DNA of 64,000 nt from Phragmites australis (taxonomy: Eukaryota; Streptophyta; Magnoliopsida; Poales; Poaceae). The notes beneath the pieces were generated by a model. It did not search any database and was not told the origin of the DNA. It worked only from the letters and a program-made list of their open reading frames with translations. The stretch lies in contig NC_084936.1 in the NCBI RefSeq assembly GCF_958298935.1, forward strand, positions 9,369,501 to 9,433,500, in the 5' to 3' direction. Each line of letters opens with the position of its first letter. Position 1 is the first letter of the stretch. This document shows positions 35,301-45,984 of the stretch, piece by piece. Position numbers and translations under genes: made by a program.

Positions 35301-37286
35301 AACTGTATACCATCGAACATGTTAGAGGCATTCACTTACAACTTGCATGGGTGGGAGTGAATCATGGCTAATTGTTTCTGTGTGATTTATAGGTCATTCA
35401 AACAGTTTCTTTGATGGACCGGTTGCTCAAATTAGAAAATCTGGACTTGCAGCTTACTCCATACCGAGTTCTTGCAACTGGACAAGATGAAGGGATGTTT
35501 GAATTTATTCCTTCCAGTTCTCTCGCACAGGTAACACGATACAGAAGATAATGAAAGAAGCTACTATTGAGTTGCCAAATGTCAATTTATCCTTTCCATT
35601 GCAATGAAGCTTCCTACAAATTCTAGCTTCATTTCATGAGTAGCTTTACTTCTACAAACTCCTTGAAGATATCTATGTTGATTGAAGTATTGTGTGTTCC
35701 CAGATTCTATCAGAACATCGCAGTATTACAAGTTACCTACAGAAGTTCCATCCTGATGAGGATGGTCCTTTTGGTATAACAGCCCAATGCTTGGAAACTT
35801 TCATAAAAAGTTGCGCTGGTTACTCTGTCATTACATATATATTAGGGGTTGGAGACAGGTTCGTATTCTTCTTAGTGCCTTCTGGTTCTAAGTTCCTCTG
35901 TGATGGTAGCCTTGTATGTTTAGAACAGTATGTCCAGAGGCCGTGTTTTGAGCTCTCTGTACTCTACATAAACCAGTTATTTGTTACATTCTTCAAGCTT
36001 CAACCGTCATTCATATATTGCTGTGTCAAAGATTTTTCATTATACTTCTGAGAACTCTGAACTTGTTCACTTCATTTTGTCTCTTTTACGATGATTGGCC
36101 TGGCACAAAAATAACTGTGTTTTGAATTATTTTAGCAAGGATTATGTAGCTCAATGGGGGTTTCATTACTCTTGGTCACTGTTCAAAATAATAATTGAAG
36201 TATGTTAGTGCTCATCCTCATCATGCTTTAATGGAACTTTGTTCATGGTCAGGACATATCCTATAGCAATGTCCATTAAGAGTGAGGATCTGGCTGCTTG
36301 TACAGTTTTTTTATATCCTCTTCCTCTTGATGTATGAAGTTACCCATGTTGACCGTGGACTACTCCTTTCAGTCACAAATACTTGATGTTTTGGAAAATG
36401 TTCTGTTCAAACTTTTGAAACTTTGACTATAAATAGCTTTCAAAATATTTAGCTTATAAACATAAAAATCATATATAGATTTGTCATCACAAATACTTTC
36501 ATAATATCATAAATTTATTGGATTGTAAGTATATATATTCTAATAAAAAATAGTCGTTAAAGTTACAGTCTGTTGACCATGTCATAGTCAAAAAACATCA
36601 AGTATTTGTGATTGGAGGGAGTATGAATTTACCAGGAATAACAAATTTTATTTTTCTGTTCTCTAGGCATCTTGATAATCTTCTTCTAACAGATGATGGG
36701 CGCCTTTTCCATGTTGACTTTGCTTTTATTCTTGGTCGAGATCCGAAGCCATTTCCACCACCAATGAAACTTTGTAAAGAAATGGTTGAGGCCATGGGTG
36801 GCGCAGAAAGGTAATTAGTTGAACTATTTCGTCAGCATTTGCACTTCCACTTATTCGCTTGGTGAACTCATGCACATCATAATTTGTGTTTCTGTTTCAG
36901 CCAATACTACACGAGATTCAAGTCTTATTGTTGCGAAGCATACAACATTTTAAGAAAGTCCAGTAGCCTCATATTGAATCTCTTCAAGTTGATGGAAAGA
37001 TCAGGCATTCCAGATATCTCCTCTGACGAAAGTGGAGGTCTCAAGGTAAATTGGTTGTTATGAGCCGTGCATCTTGTCAATTTTCCATTCTATAAAGAGC
37101 AGGCTAAGTGACATGTTTTCTCTCTTTTTCCTGGGGTGCATCGATCAGCTTCAGGAGAAATTCCGTCTGGATCTGGATGATGAGGATGCTATACATTTCT
37201 TCCAGGATCTTATCAACGAGAGTGTCAGCGCTCTGTTTCCTCAAATGGTTGAGACCATCCATAGATGGGCTCAATATTGGCGATAA
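17377..37286 (+). CDS. VPS34: Phosphatidylinositol 3-kinase VPS34 (class III PI3K), complete, 17 exons
   Basis: Makes phosphatidylinositol 3-phosphate on endosomes, vacuole and autophagosomes, in complex with VPS15 and ATG6. Exons: 17377-17458, 17966-18062, 18169-18265, 23631-23789, 23902-24111, 24465-24643, 26157-26304, 26522-26617, 33624-33759, 34411-34532, 34630-34824, 34920-35090, 35393-35530, 35704-35858, 36667-36810, 36901-37045, 37149-37286. Sum 2412 nt: 803 codons plus stop, in frame. N-terminal C2 domain ([28 protein letters not shown]), helical PIK domain (YPPTRTL-like [40 protein letters not shown]), then the kinase with [11 protein letters not shown], catalytic [10 protein letters not shown], activation-loop HVDFAFILG and C-terminus HRWAQYWR. 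The start [11 protein letters not shown] fits the family. Length is close to the Arabidopsis protein (about 814). Intron 2 uses a GC donor. Introns 3, 6, 8, 9 and 14 carry inserted repeats, but no catalytic residue is lost. Identification is firm. Confidence 0.97.
18063..18168 (+). other. VPS34 intron 2, a GC-AG intron
   Basis: The exon ends ACAAG and the intron starts GCACGC. The acceptor is TACTAG before 18169. Joining here gives [11 protein letters not shown], matching the conserved family segment. The nearest GT alternative (gtaaag at 18052) removes four conserved residues and shifts the frame. Confidence 0.8.
18302..18721 (+). other. Possible 5' part of a second Helitron-like insertion
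   Basis: tctgtactacttaaaaaa at 18302 resembles the 5' terminus of the small Helitron at 22958 (tctctactacttaaaaaa), and the C-rich sequence after it is foreign to the intron. The preceding base is T, not the A expected at a Helitron target, and no separate 3' end was found, so this is tentative. Confidence 0.35.
18722..22342 (+). mobile_element. Solo LTR of a long-LTR Gypsy element (Tekay/Del-like) in VPS34 intron 3
   Basis: Begins TGTAACAACCCAAATTC and ends CTTGAACCGGATGCGACA. It is flanked by CCCTT (18717-18721) and CCCTC (22343-22347), a 5-bp duplication with one mismatch. At 3.6 kb it has the size of Tekay/Del LTRs, and the phrase cttgctgagtacgatatgta at 22016 is a hallmark also found (reverse strand) in the LTR at 44696-60689. 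No internal coding region remains, so it arose by LTR-LTR recombination. It contains no gene; its open frames are not credible. Confidence 0.8.
22343..22957. other. Foreign non-coding segment between the solo LTR and the small Helitron
   Basis: Begins C-rich, then purine-rich with several 'gggcttggccca' phrases, then a TG/TA microsatellite (22852-22872). Open frames at 22308-22919 are low-complexity. Its reverse complement resembles the early part of the solo LTR in composition only. Origin unresolved. Confidence 0.4.
22958..23159 (+). mobile_element. Non-autonomous Helitron, 202 bp, in VPS34 intron 3
   Basis: 5' terminus TCTCTACTACTTAAAA directly after an A, and 3' terminus CTAG (23156-23159) directly before a T, i.e. 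insertion between A and T without target duplication. A hairpin (acgtgc-aaa-gcacgt, 23133-23147) lies about 8 bases before CTAG. The interior is short CCCGCGTG-type repeats with no coding capacity. Confidence 0.85.
25227..25763 (-). pseudogene. Antisense gene fragment inside VPS34 intron 6, family not recognised
   Basis: A minus-strand frame of 178 codons starts [20 protein letters not shown]. It continues with a proline/alanine/arginine-rich segment like a plastid transit peptide, then an acidic part ([17 protein letters not shown]), then a hydrophobic stretch [15 protein letters not shown] that could span a membrane. The last ~35 codons are low-quality sequence and may lie beyond the real stop. 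Its GC content is far above the surrounding AT-rich intron, which suggests a transferred gene piece or retrogene. AT-rich sequence from 24650 to 25220 could be its 3' flank. I cannot name a product or say whether it is expressed. Confidence 0.4.
28918..32139 (+). pseudogene. LINE ORF2 remnant: endonuclease, reverse transcriptase, zinc-binding domain
   Basis: Blocks in order. 28918-29553, endonuclease from the LETKLD motif onward (SDHCPLLLS near its end). 29607-29960, linker. 30008-31177, reverse transcriptase with [50 protein letters not shown] and YTDD where active LINEs have YADD. 31273-32139, C-terminal region with the zf-RVT type pattern ([23 protein letters not shown]). Several stops and frame shifts, e.g. 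around 29554, 29950 and 31178. Unable to make a full ORF2 protein. Confidence 0.9.
28928..32536 (+). mobile_element. 5'-truncated L1-type LINE retrotransposon
   Basis: Ends in an A10 tract at 32527-32536 and lacks ORF1 and the start of ORF2, typical of incomplete target-primed reverse transcription. The ORF2 remnant is described separately. I could not define a target duplication: the sequence after the A tract (cttagggttgcc) has no clear match at the 5' junction. Confidence 0.88.
33960..34208. mobile_element. Tourist-like (PIF/Harbinger) MITE in VPS34 intron 9
   Basis: 249 bp. Terminal inverted repeats GGGCCTTTTTGTTTAGTT and, read from the other end, GGGTCTGTTTGGTTCATT. Flanked by TTA at 33957-33959 and 34209-34211, the standard Tourist target duplication. 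Confidence 0.88.
36363..36621. mobile_element. Stowaway MITE in VPS34 intron 14
   Basis: 259 bp. Ends CTCCTTTCAGTCACAAATAC and, from the other side, CTCCCTCCAATCACAAATAC; flanked by TA on both sides (36361-36362, 36622-36623). It ends 45 bp before the exon encoding the rest of the catalytic loop. The 3' splice tract (tttatttttctgttctctag) lies outside the MITE. Confidence 0.92.
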
Positions 37287-37720
37287 GCTGATGGTGCAGA
37301 ACAGGAGGGAAAATCTGTACATGGTGAGTTAGGAAATATTTCCCTGATAGTCATTGAACTTTTTCACCAGAGAGTACAGCACGCTCTTGCAAAGGGTGCT
37401 AATATATATTTTTTGGTTGGTTTTGGTGTTCATTGCAGCTGACTATTATTAGCTAATAACAATGATTGTAGATTGTAAATCTTAAACCATGGTAATTGGT
37501 GAGAGCGAACACTGATGAGAGCCTGTCATTTGGGGTTCAAGCCGTGGCACGCGTTGCTGTCAGTGCAGAAGGGTTAGAGAACAGGAGCGGTAATCATTCC
37601 CTGTGCATGTGTTCACCGGGAGTTTCATGCTCGTCACCCGTGATGGGTAGTTCTTTGCCCATTACTGTACCCGTGGGCATTCCTCAAATGTATCATGTAT
37701 ATATAAACTTTGAAGCAGGG
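37287..37720 (+). other. VPS34 3' untranslated region, possibly with an intron
   Basis: After the TAA there is a good donor (acatg|gtgagt near 37323) and an acceptor (cattgcag near 37438), suggesting a 3'-UTR intron. No clear polyadenylation signal was fixed. Confidence 0.4.
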
Positions 37721-39400
37721 ACTAAAATTTCACCGAAATTTTGGCAAAATTTCGCGAATTTTGGTGGTGAACAAAATGTTTTTTCCGGAATTTTCTTTCA
37801 CTGGCATGTGAGACCCACGGAGCAGAGGGCGAAAAATGACCGACATTTCGGCAAAATTTCGTGAATTTTGGTCTCTTCGCCGATGAACGAAAAAAATTGT
37901 AAAACGACATTGAAATCCCTCTGCTTTGAAGTGCAAGTTTGTGAATATTGAATGATCTTATGTAGTTGTGGGTTATGAGAAGACTTGTAAGGTTGAAGTC
38001 CACCTCATAGGCTTGGTAAATGGTAAGGTTGAAATTTGAAAACTAGGAATGACACGCAGTCCTGTGGTGGACGCCGTCCTGCTCACGGAATGATGAGGCC
38101 GCACTCTCCCTCGTGCGGGGCTTGCAGGTGTGAGGACGGCGGCCTCCGGGGCTTCGCCGCCGCCAGGCAGGTTTGCGTTGCATCCTCTTGGCCTGGGTTC
38201 TTCAACTTATCGACGCGTGCCTGTATCTTACTTTGTAGTGCCAGTTCGTGCGATTAGCAACAATGACTTGCTTCATCTGGTGCGTTCCTATGTGAATCAG
38301 AGCATTTTCATGCCATTAAGCTGATTTATTGAGCGATTCCTCAAAAAGAGAAAAAGTGGATGAGCTTAAGCTAAATGGGATTGCTACTAAAATCGCTCGA
38401 ATGTGATTAAGCTAATGGCATTTTTATGTCTCTTTTTTTACTAAAATCTGTACTAGGTACCTCAAAGACTTTATAAACTGGATGAGCTTAAGCTAAATGG
38501 GGTTGATACTTCTGCTTTTCTATCTCCCGTGGACCTGAATTTGGGATCCATCGACATAAATCTCCAAATTGCTGCAGTTTTTGGAGGGCTTTCTATATCA
38601 GCTGCATTGGAGCTTTCTCAACTCCAAATCCTGTTTCTCGTATTAGGTCTACTGTCTCTGTGGTCTGTGGATTTTGCAACCTCTTTCTGCTTTGAGGTCA
38701 TGTTGTTACAGTTGTTAACAAATCCTTATTAATTTGTTTGAAGATTTGTTTTTATCATCTGGCATCCTTATTCAACCACTTTCTGCATTACTATTTTTAC
38801 TTAATCAAGTTATGTTCTCCTCTGGCATCCTTGTTATTGATTTCTTCAGGGAATGTTCAATTTCCCTATCATTGTGATAAGATACAACTCTGCATTACAA
38901 TTTCAATTGTCTTCACTAAAGAAACAATTCCAATTGTCCAGCTATGTGCTTCTTTGGTTCAATTATGCACATTTGAACATCTGAGATGCTTAGCTTGTTC
39001 ATTCTTGGAGCTAATTGTATTTTTAGTTCAGACATTGATTCATCTATTTCTGCGTGTCCTTGTAACAATATTCTGCTTATCTATTGTTTTAGTTATAGAA
39101 TATTAATAAAATATAAGTGAGTAGAATTTAGAAGCGAGATTTAGAGAGTTGATTGTAGCACGTAGAGAAATAAAGAGATAATCTTTTTAAGTTCCATGTA
39201 TAGAGATATAGGGAGTTGGCTGAAGTTGCTCTAACATGCTTGGAAGCAGGGCAGCACACTTGGGTTGATAGCAGCTCTGCTCACTGATCTTCCCTCTCGA
39301 CACTTGGCAAATACATGAATATCCAAAGTATTTTTTTATTACTACAAAAGGAAAAGTCCGGTCAGAATATTTGTATAATGAGATCTTTTGCGTTTGTAAA
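37721..39400. other. Non-coding stretch between VPS34 and the phosphatase gene
   Basis: 37725-37885 carries two inverted-repeat-like phrases (gcaaaatttcgcgaattttgg and gcaaaatttcgtgaattttgg in part), as in a small MITE. A 'tggatgagcttaagctaaat' phrase occurs twice (38358 and 38480). 38040-38300 is GC-rich but frame-poor. 38520-39230 is AT-rich. No gene recognised. Confidence 0.55.
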
Positions 39401-39662
39401 GATAATCAAATGACAGGTATGAACAGACATTTTAGTTGTAGGATATTCTTTATGGAATAATATTTAAGGGGAGCAAGTCATATTAAGTAGTTTGCGGCCA
39501 CAATACGAGGCAGTAAGAATGCTCGAAGTGTTACCACCAAGACCTAACACAAATCAAATTTCTAGCTAATGTTCATACGAAATTTGTCTTATTCACGCAA
39601 GCAGTACTTGAATTCTCACATTCTTGTTCACCAGAGTTTTCTAATCTTTGGACTAAAATCGT
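39401..39662 (-). other. 3' untranslated region of the phosphatase gene
   Basis: AT-rich sequence downstream of the TAG on the minus strand. The end is not determinable from sequence alone. Confidence 0.4.
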
Positions 39663-41734
39663 CTACTCTTTAAAGGGTGGCAAGCCCCATTCGCTAGGTT
39701 TGAAGTCCAACAGTGAACGGAGAACTTGATCTGCTCCTTTGTGATATGAAACATCTAGCCTCGGATCTGGGACCATCACCACAGACCTGCAAAATAAGAA
39801 AGAGTTTGTAATCAAAAGGTGCAAAAGTCTGCCAAAAAAAAACGTACCTATAAACGCAACTTACATTCCAGCATTTTTTGCTGCTGCTACACCCGACGGT
39901 GCATCTTCAAAAACCAAGCATTTACTGGGTTCTACATTGCCCTGAAAAAAAATGCAATGTAATTGCATCAGGTGAGAAGATACTCGCTTCACACAACATC
40001 CCATTGCAATCACATGAGTTGCCATATGGTAAAATCAAATACCTCAAACCTCCTCATAGCAGCAAGGAAAATATCAGGAGATGGCTTGCCAGCCTTCACC
40101 TCTGGATCATCCCCCATGACAACATGATGCATCAGGGTAAACATTTCCTGGTGGTTCTGCGTCTTCAGTGCAAAATGACGTTTGTGGGATCTGTAGGCCA
40201 CAGCAAAGAACAGATCATTCATATGATTCTAATTCAGAAAAAGACAATGAGCATTGGGGAAAGGGTAGTGTACAAAACCAAGGCCACAACCCAAATAAAT
40301 GATAACATGTAAAGAAACTTACCCTGTTGCAACAGCCATTGGAACTCCATTGGCATGGAGATGATGGATCAAACGTAGTACCCCTGAAAGAAATAGAATT
40401 CATTTATCTAGTATCATAACAAGACCATGTATACACATATCGAATTCGGCATGTACACTCAGGACACTGTTACAACTTGAAGAAATAACCGAAGGCAACC
40501 ACAAGACAATTCTAGTTAAAAAAATTTGATCAGTGATGTAAAAATATTGATTTTTCTTCTTCAATATATCCCAGTAGTCAGTTGGACATACCTAAAAAAC
40601 ACCAGTTGTTACATGAGGTTATGTCAACATGAACAAATGTAAAGTCAAAACTGTGTCTGGGACACTACAAATGTGGCAATTGCTAAGGCACACCCTGAAT
40701 ACAATTTTCCTTTAGGTCCACTCCAACTCATGAAGGTATTACACTACAAATGCAGCACAGCGCTTTCAGTAAAGAAGGTATTATACTACATGAATAGCGC
40801 ATGGTTACAGATGCCATATGACATCAAGTTATCTGAGTGCAAAGTGGTCAATTGTGCATGGCACCACCTCATTAAATCACATAACGAAAAGTGACGTTAA
40901 GACGTCCACAGAAAATGGCTTGAACATATATTCTAGGTACTGATAATGCTTAATAATTAATATGCCTCCAGCTAAAGTTTCAGTTCCTAGCTTTGGTTTA
41001 ATAACGGTACATTAAACAAGTAATCTAAGACTGCATCTTGCTAAAAAAAAGACAACGTTCAGCCAGAAGTTATCAAATGTCAAAAGCAACCTATGAAATT
41101 ACAACTGGATACATCAACTTTGGCAGCTCAAGGTCATTCCTTTTATTCATCTTTTCCCTAGCAATTTGCCGGACCAAATAAATCATCAACACGGAGCACT
41201 CTTACAGTCATGCCGAATTGCTAACGCGGAATTGTAGACATGTTGTTTGTCCCAGCAACAAACAAAGAAGTTTGAGAGATGTTCATCTTGGCCTTACCTG
41301 GCAGTTTAGTGCAGGATGGGAAGAGCTCCTGGAGCATGCTCTCGCGCTCCTCGAGGAACTGCTCGGGGGTGAGCAGGCCGGCGAGGCCGCACTCGTCGAC
41401 GAAGATGCGCGCCGACTCGGCTGCCTTCTTGCCCATCATCTTGGCCTTGAGCGACCAGTCGAACACCTTGCCGTACCTCGCCAGGATCTTTTCCTGCACC
41501 TCCGTGTAGAATCCCTCCGTGTCTGCAACCGCATCAGAAGAGACAGAATCAGCACAACCCCCATGGAATCGAGAGCCAAGAAACCCATCCGGAACCCAAG
41601 AAACAGGGGGGCAGGAGGAGGACGGGGAAAAGAGAAAAGATACCGAGGAGGAGGCCGTCCATGTCGAAGATGACGTGCGAGATGGCGGCCCTGGGCGCCG
41701 CGGCCGTCCCCTCGTCGGCGCCAGCTGATGCCAT
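39663..41734 (-). CDS. GPP: HAD-superfamily phosphatase, GPP1/GPP2-like (glycerol-3-phosphatase type)
   Basis: Probably hydrolyses glycerol 3-phosphate or a similar small phosphate ester; plant relatives are annotated as (DL)-glycerol-3-phosphatase or pseudouridine-5'-phosphatase-like. Exons on the minus strand: 41734-41644, 41522-41298, 40383-40323, 40190-40043, 39941-39865, 39786-39663. They sum to 726 nt: 241 codons plus TAG, with GT-AG borders. HAD motif I DMDGLLLDTE spans the first intron; motif III lysine is in KAGKPSPDIF; motif IV is in FEDAPSGVAAAKNAG. The cap region contains FDWSLKAKMMGKKAAESARI. I chose the ATG at 41734 (MASAGADEG), which gives the usual short N-terminus; an in-frame ATG at 41836 would add 34 residues that do not look conserved. 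Substrate is inferred from family, not visible. Confidence 0.92.
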
Positions 41735-41836
41735 TGGCGCGTCCTGGTGAGCGACAGAGATCTGGTGGTTGTTCGTGGGAATCTCGAGTGCTTGCTGATT
41801 GGCGTGCGTGCGCGTCTCCAGACTACTCCCTAGCAT

Positions 41837-41978
41837 TTAACCTTTTGCTATTGTATATCAATTGGAGTAGAATAAGTGATAATAAATTTGCTACTCTAAC
41901 CTACATTTGATGACTCAAATAACCCTATTTATCAATAAAAAATCGAATTGATATACAATAAAAATAACAAATAGTTAA
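41837..41978. mobile_element. MITE-like inverted repeat next to the phosphatase 5' end
   Basis: 142 bp with long terminal inverted repeats: ttaaccttttgctattgtat at the left matches, inverted, the end reading gttaactatttgttattttt and then attgtatatcaatt. It could fold into one hairpin. Lies about 100 bp upstream of the chosen start codon, in the likely promoter. Confidence 0.65.
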
Positions 41979-42894
41979 ACAATCTCTCGGACTCCAGCCG
42001 ATGGCGCTGCCTCAGGAGGCTCCCTATAGAGCGGTCGACCGATTGCTGCAAGCAAATCGGTCAGCCCATGAGCCCACCCACAACAGTAGCTCGTGGACTG
42101 GATTGGGAGGTGCAAGAGCGAGGCCCTGAAAAGCGAGCTGACAGGAGTCCAGCGCAACTCGAGCAGCACAGGTCAGTTTGTCTTTATTTTTTCTTTTTTG
42201 CCTTTTTCTGCAATGCAATTCTCATGATTTAAGTTTATATATATTTCTTTTATATGAACTCAAAAATTAAAAATACGTGTTTCAAAAAATTTTAAAATCT
42301 ATTTCAACCATTGTGGACCCAATTCAATTTTTTTAAAAGACACGTACAACAGCAGCGGCATCACAGCCCAGGTCTTAAGCAAAGGCCCTTTAGACTTTGT
42401 TTATTATCTCGATGTTTTGAAAATGCAAATTGTGGGCTACGTGACAATTTGTTATTTTCTTTCTTGCTACTACTTTCACAATTCTCATCATATAAAACAG
42501 AAGTGATATGTCTTCTCATGGTAGAATACTGCAATTAGGTAGGTAGAAAAATGATATATCTTTTTTTTTCTACTACTGTCAGTAATCTTGTTTGTCCTTT
42601 AGCTCATTCAGTTTAGTGAGCAGGTAGAAAAATGACATATATCTGAATATTTCTTTTCTATGGCTAGAAATCTGACGTTTGTTTCCCAAAATAAAATGAT
42701 CAACCTTTGTTTTGCTTGCAAGCAAGCAATTCTAATCGCTTAACTTCCTTTCTTGCCTTTTTATGGGTTTTCGTGGGCCTAGAAGCACATAAGTGGGTTG
42801 TTCTTTCTAGGTATATAAACGACACATACATGGCTTCTCCGAGCTTGCTAATTGCATTACTTCTGATGACAGGTGATCAAATCCTGTTCCTAAT
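41979..42894. other. Non-coding stretch upstream of the phosphatase gene
   Basis: 41985-42170 is moderately GC-rich with an imperfect inverted repeat around 'ggactccagccg' and 'aggagtccagcgc', possibly another MITE. The rest is AT-rich. Two similar phrases, 'ggtagaaaaatgatatat' (42543) and 'ggtagaaaaatgacatat' (42624), form a short direct repeat. No gene. Confidence 0.5.
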
Positions 42895-44468
42895 CACTAC
42901 TATAAAACCAATTATATATATCAGCCCATCACTACCGGTACCTAATGGGCCAGTATTGATAGGGACACTGCCGGTTCAAAAGTCGCACGAGAAGAATCAA
43001 CCAATGTAGCTTATGAACTGACAATGATGAAGGGCATCATTGCCAGTTGAAGGTTTAAGCCAGCAGTGACGCTTTACTACCGGGTGAGGGTACTGACCGG
43101 CAGTGATAGTTCACCAAGTATTACTGTCAGTTCATGTTATAAACCGGCAGTGGCTCATGTGACGAGCCAATAGTGATAATAGATGATAGCATATCTTAAA
43201 AAATTCATAACTTTTTCATACAAAGTTAGATGGGGAAAAACTTTGCATGAACATTATAGTTCTTGACGAGATCTACAACTTTATAGTTAATTTTTTTATT
43301 TGAGGTCATTTAAATGCTCAAATAATCTTAACAAAGTTTCAGCTGTGGTCGATGAAAGCTAATCTTAAAACAAATCATAACTTTTTTTATACGAAGGCGG
43401 ATGAAGACAAACTTTATATGAAAACTATAACTCTCGACGAGATCTACAACTTTATAGTTGATTATTTTTTCTATTTAAAGCTATATAGATGCACAAATAA
43501 ATATCTAAAACTGGTACAGAGAGAGCCACATACTTAACCACAAACTTTTGGCTTAGATCTAGTATAAAACTAGTAGGAATAATTGAAAAAGCCACATACA
43601 ATACCACAAAGTTAAAAACTGTAAATTCAAAGATTTTTATCGCGAGTTTGGTAACTCGGATTGATGAAACGTCTGCATAGACTGACTTTCAGATGTAGCA
43701 CTATGTCTCCAAAAATTATCAGGCAAATTGAAGAATGCAAGTTTTCACCAAAAAACTTCAGAGATGCTGTCGAGGGTCTTCCGAGCCTTTTTTGAGGGTC
43801 AAAGAAGGTATAGGTTTAAAGACATGTATTTTTTTTGGATGTGTCTCGTCATTAGCTTCGAAAGTAGAGGTCGAACGTCGAAATCAGACTCCGTATGCAA
43901 AAGTTATATCTGTTTTACTAAACACTGTACAGATTGAACACAAACTTTTTCATACAAAGTCGGATGGAGACAAACTTTATATTAACATTGTAGAACTTGA
44001 TGAGATGTACAACTTTTTAGTTGATAACCTTTTCATTTAGGATCATTTAGATGTGCAAATAGCCATTCAAATCAAAAGTATCGATTTTGCTATTATACTC
44101 AAGAACGAATGAGAAGTGAGATGGTTAGAGAGGTCACGTGCGTGGAGCTTCTGATCGAGGTCATGAGTTTGAGTCATAGAACTCGTGTGACAAAATAGCG
44201 AGTGAGTAGTGATCGGTACTCGAGCTTCTGGTCGAGGGCGAGTGAGCAGTAGTTGGTTGGGTGAGCAATAGCCGACAGTCGCAAAAATAATATATTTTTT
44301 GTTTTTTTTTTGGCCACAAACACGTTGAATCGGGGACTCCTTCATTGTCGGTCCCCAGACCGGCAATAATAGTTGGAGACTATCATTGTCCGTTGCCCAC
44401 TACCGGCTCCAAAACTGGCAGTGAAAGGGGTTTTGGAGCTGGCAGTGTTAAGGGTTTCTGCAGTTGTG
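42895..44468. mobile_element. Deleted CACTA (En/Spm-like) transposon
   Basis: Left end CACTACTATAAAACC; right end, read inverted, CACAACTGCAGAAACC. Flanks AAT and GAT, a 3-bp target duplication with one mismatch. Subterminal copies of an 'actgccggttc / gaccggcagtgata' motif cluster at both ends (42930-43170; 44340-44450), as CACTA transposases require. No transposase gene. The interior is made of the ~140-bp repeats listed next. Confidence 0.82.
43196..44070. repeat. Three diverged ~140-bp direct repeats inside the CACTA element
   Basis: Related blocks at about 43196-43330, 43366-43500 and 43935-44070. All share a core of the form 'aactttttcatacaaagt..gatgg..acaaactttatat' followed by 'gagatctacaactttatagt'. 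The third is separated from the second by unrelated sequence. Confidence 0.8.
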
Positions 44469-44695
44469 GATGCTCCAGCTCCAACTCCAACTCCATGGAA
44501 GATCTGCTCCTCCGTGGATTTCTAGAGCGGAGCTAGAAAACCTAGAGTGGAGCTGTGCCAAACAGGCCCTAAACTTGGCGTTAGTAATCAGGCTAGTACT
44601 GACGTTCAAACCATTTTTCTTCCTGTAAAATGCAATGAGGCCTTTGAAATTGTGTGTACATCTAGTTCATTACTTGCGAGTTAAATCAGGGGCAC
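44469..44695. other. Short non-coding segment with a MITE-like terminus
   Basis: Contains 'ggagctgtgccaaacaggcc' near 44550-44573, typical of the ends of grass hAT- or PIF-type MITEs. The partner end was not found; the CACTA insertion may have split it. Confidence 0.4.
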
Positions 44696-45984
44696 TGTAA
44701 CACCCCAGGGGCCACAAGACCTGGAATGCCACTTAACTACATGACCTACATCTGAACTTACAGAAAATTCAGTAACATCTCCTCTGTATTTTAAGTAACA
44801 CGAAAGCAACAACATAGATAAACAAGATGTAAGGCATAACACACTAGCATTTAAAATCATCCTAATAAGGACTAAGAGTAATCTATTAAGTTCAACATCA
44901 CAACAACATTATAAACTTTGAACAACCGACTCTAACGAAAGATAATCTATTATTACGGCTCACTAATATTAAGTGAAGACATAAAGTGCAAAATATGTTT
45001 CTAATCCATTCCCTCCATGCTAGCTTCAAGAAGACAACCTAGGGAGGGAAAATGTAAGGGTGAGATTGAGTAATCTCAGCAAGTGAACTACTTTAACAAG
45101 GTATTTAAATCATAGTATTTAAAGCATCAATTTAAAACCTTAACAGGTATAAAAGAGATTATATTATTCATCATATTTATTCCTAACCAAGTTAAATAGT
45201 TACATGTAAAAGAAGATCAATAAATATATGTTCATAGCAAACATAACTACAACATAAGTAGGATAAAAAAAACTATTTATCCCATATGACATGATATCAT
45301 AATCAATAATTGACTTCAACTTCTAAGAGTTAAATATGACTTGTAAAAAAATATCATTATTCAAGACATCATGAATAGAGTTCAAGCCATATTAATAATA
45401 AATAAAAGCTTTAAGAATAACCTACTTGTAACCACATACCTTTTACAATTAGTAAGATTACTTAAACATCTGCATATCATTCATCACAACCAAATTGTAT
45501 ATAAAAGATTACTGCAACACAATATGATGCATATAGATACTATGCAATGCAAGTCCACGTAGGACTTCAATACCTTCATAAATCTACAAATCATACCACA
45601 ATAAACATATCTACGGAGAAGCGTCGCTTCTCATAATGACCTCCAATGCAACTTCAACATATCCAACAATCAATTTCATACAGCAATACATATGAATGCA
45701 ATGGCATGTTTTCTTTTACAATGCACCCTCCTTGAGCAACGTACGATGCGTATCGGTATGTTCGTGACCCTAAGATCGTGACATAACTTCTAATACATAT
45801 GCAAGTGCAAGTGCATATGACATGCTGCATTCATATTGAAGTATACCACTAATAATACTTTAAATACCAAAAGGTACAATACTGTCGGTGAATCAGGAAC
45901 CGGGGGTCCTCGAATCCCGAGGCCAGGCCAGTAATCCGTCACGTGGCGCCATCCCACGGAGTTTCCTCCGCGAGGTAAAAAAGA

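Noticed and set aside
41735..41836. Upstream start codon for the phosphatase at 41836
   Set aside because: Adds 34 residues of non-conserved, low-similarity sequence; the ATG at 41734 gives the expected short N-terminus before the DMDG motif.
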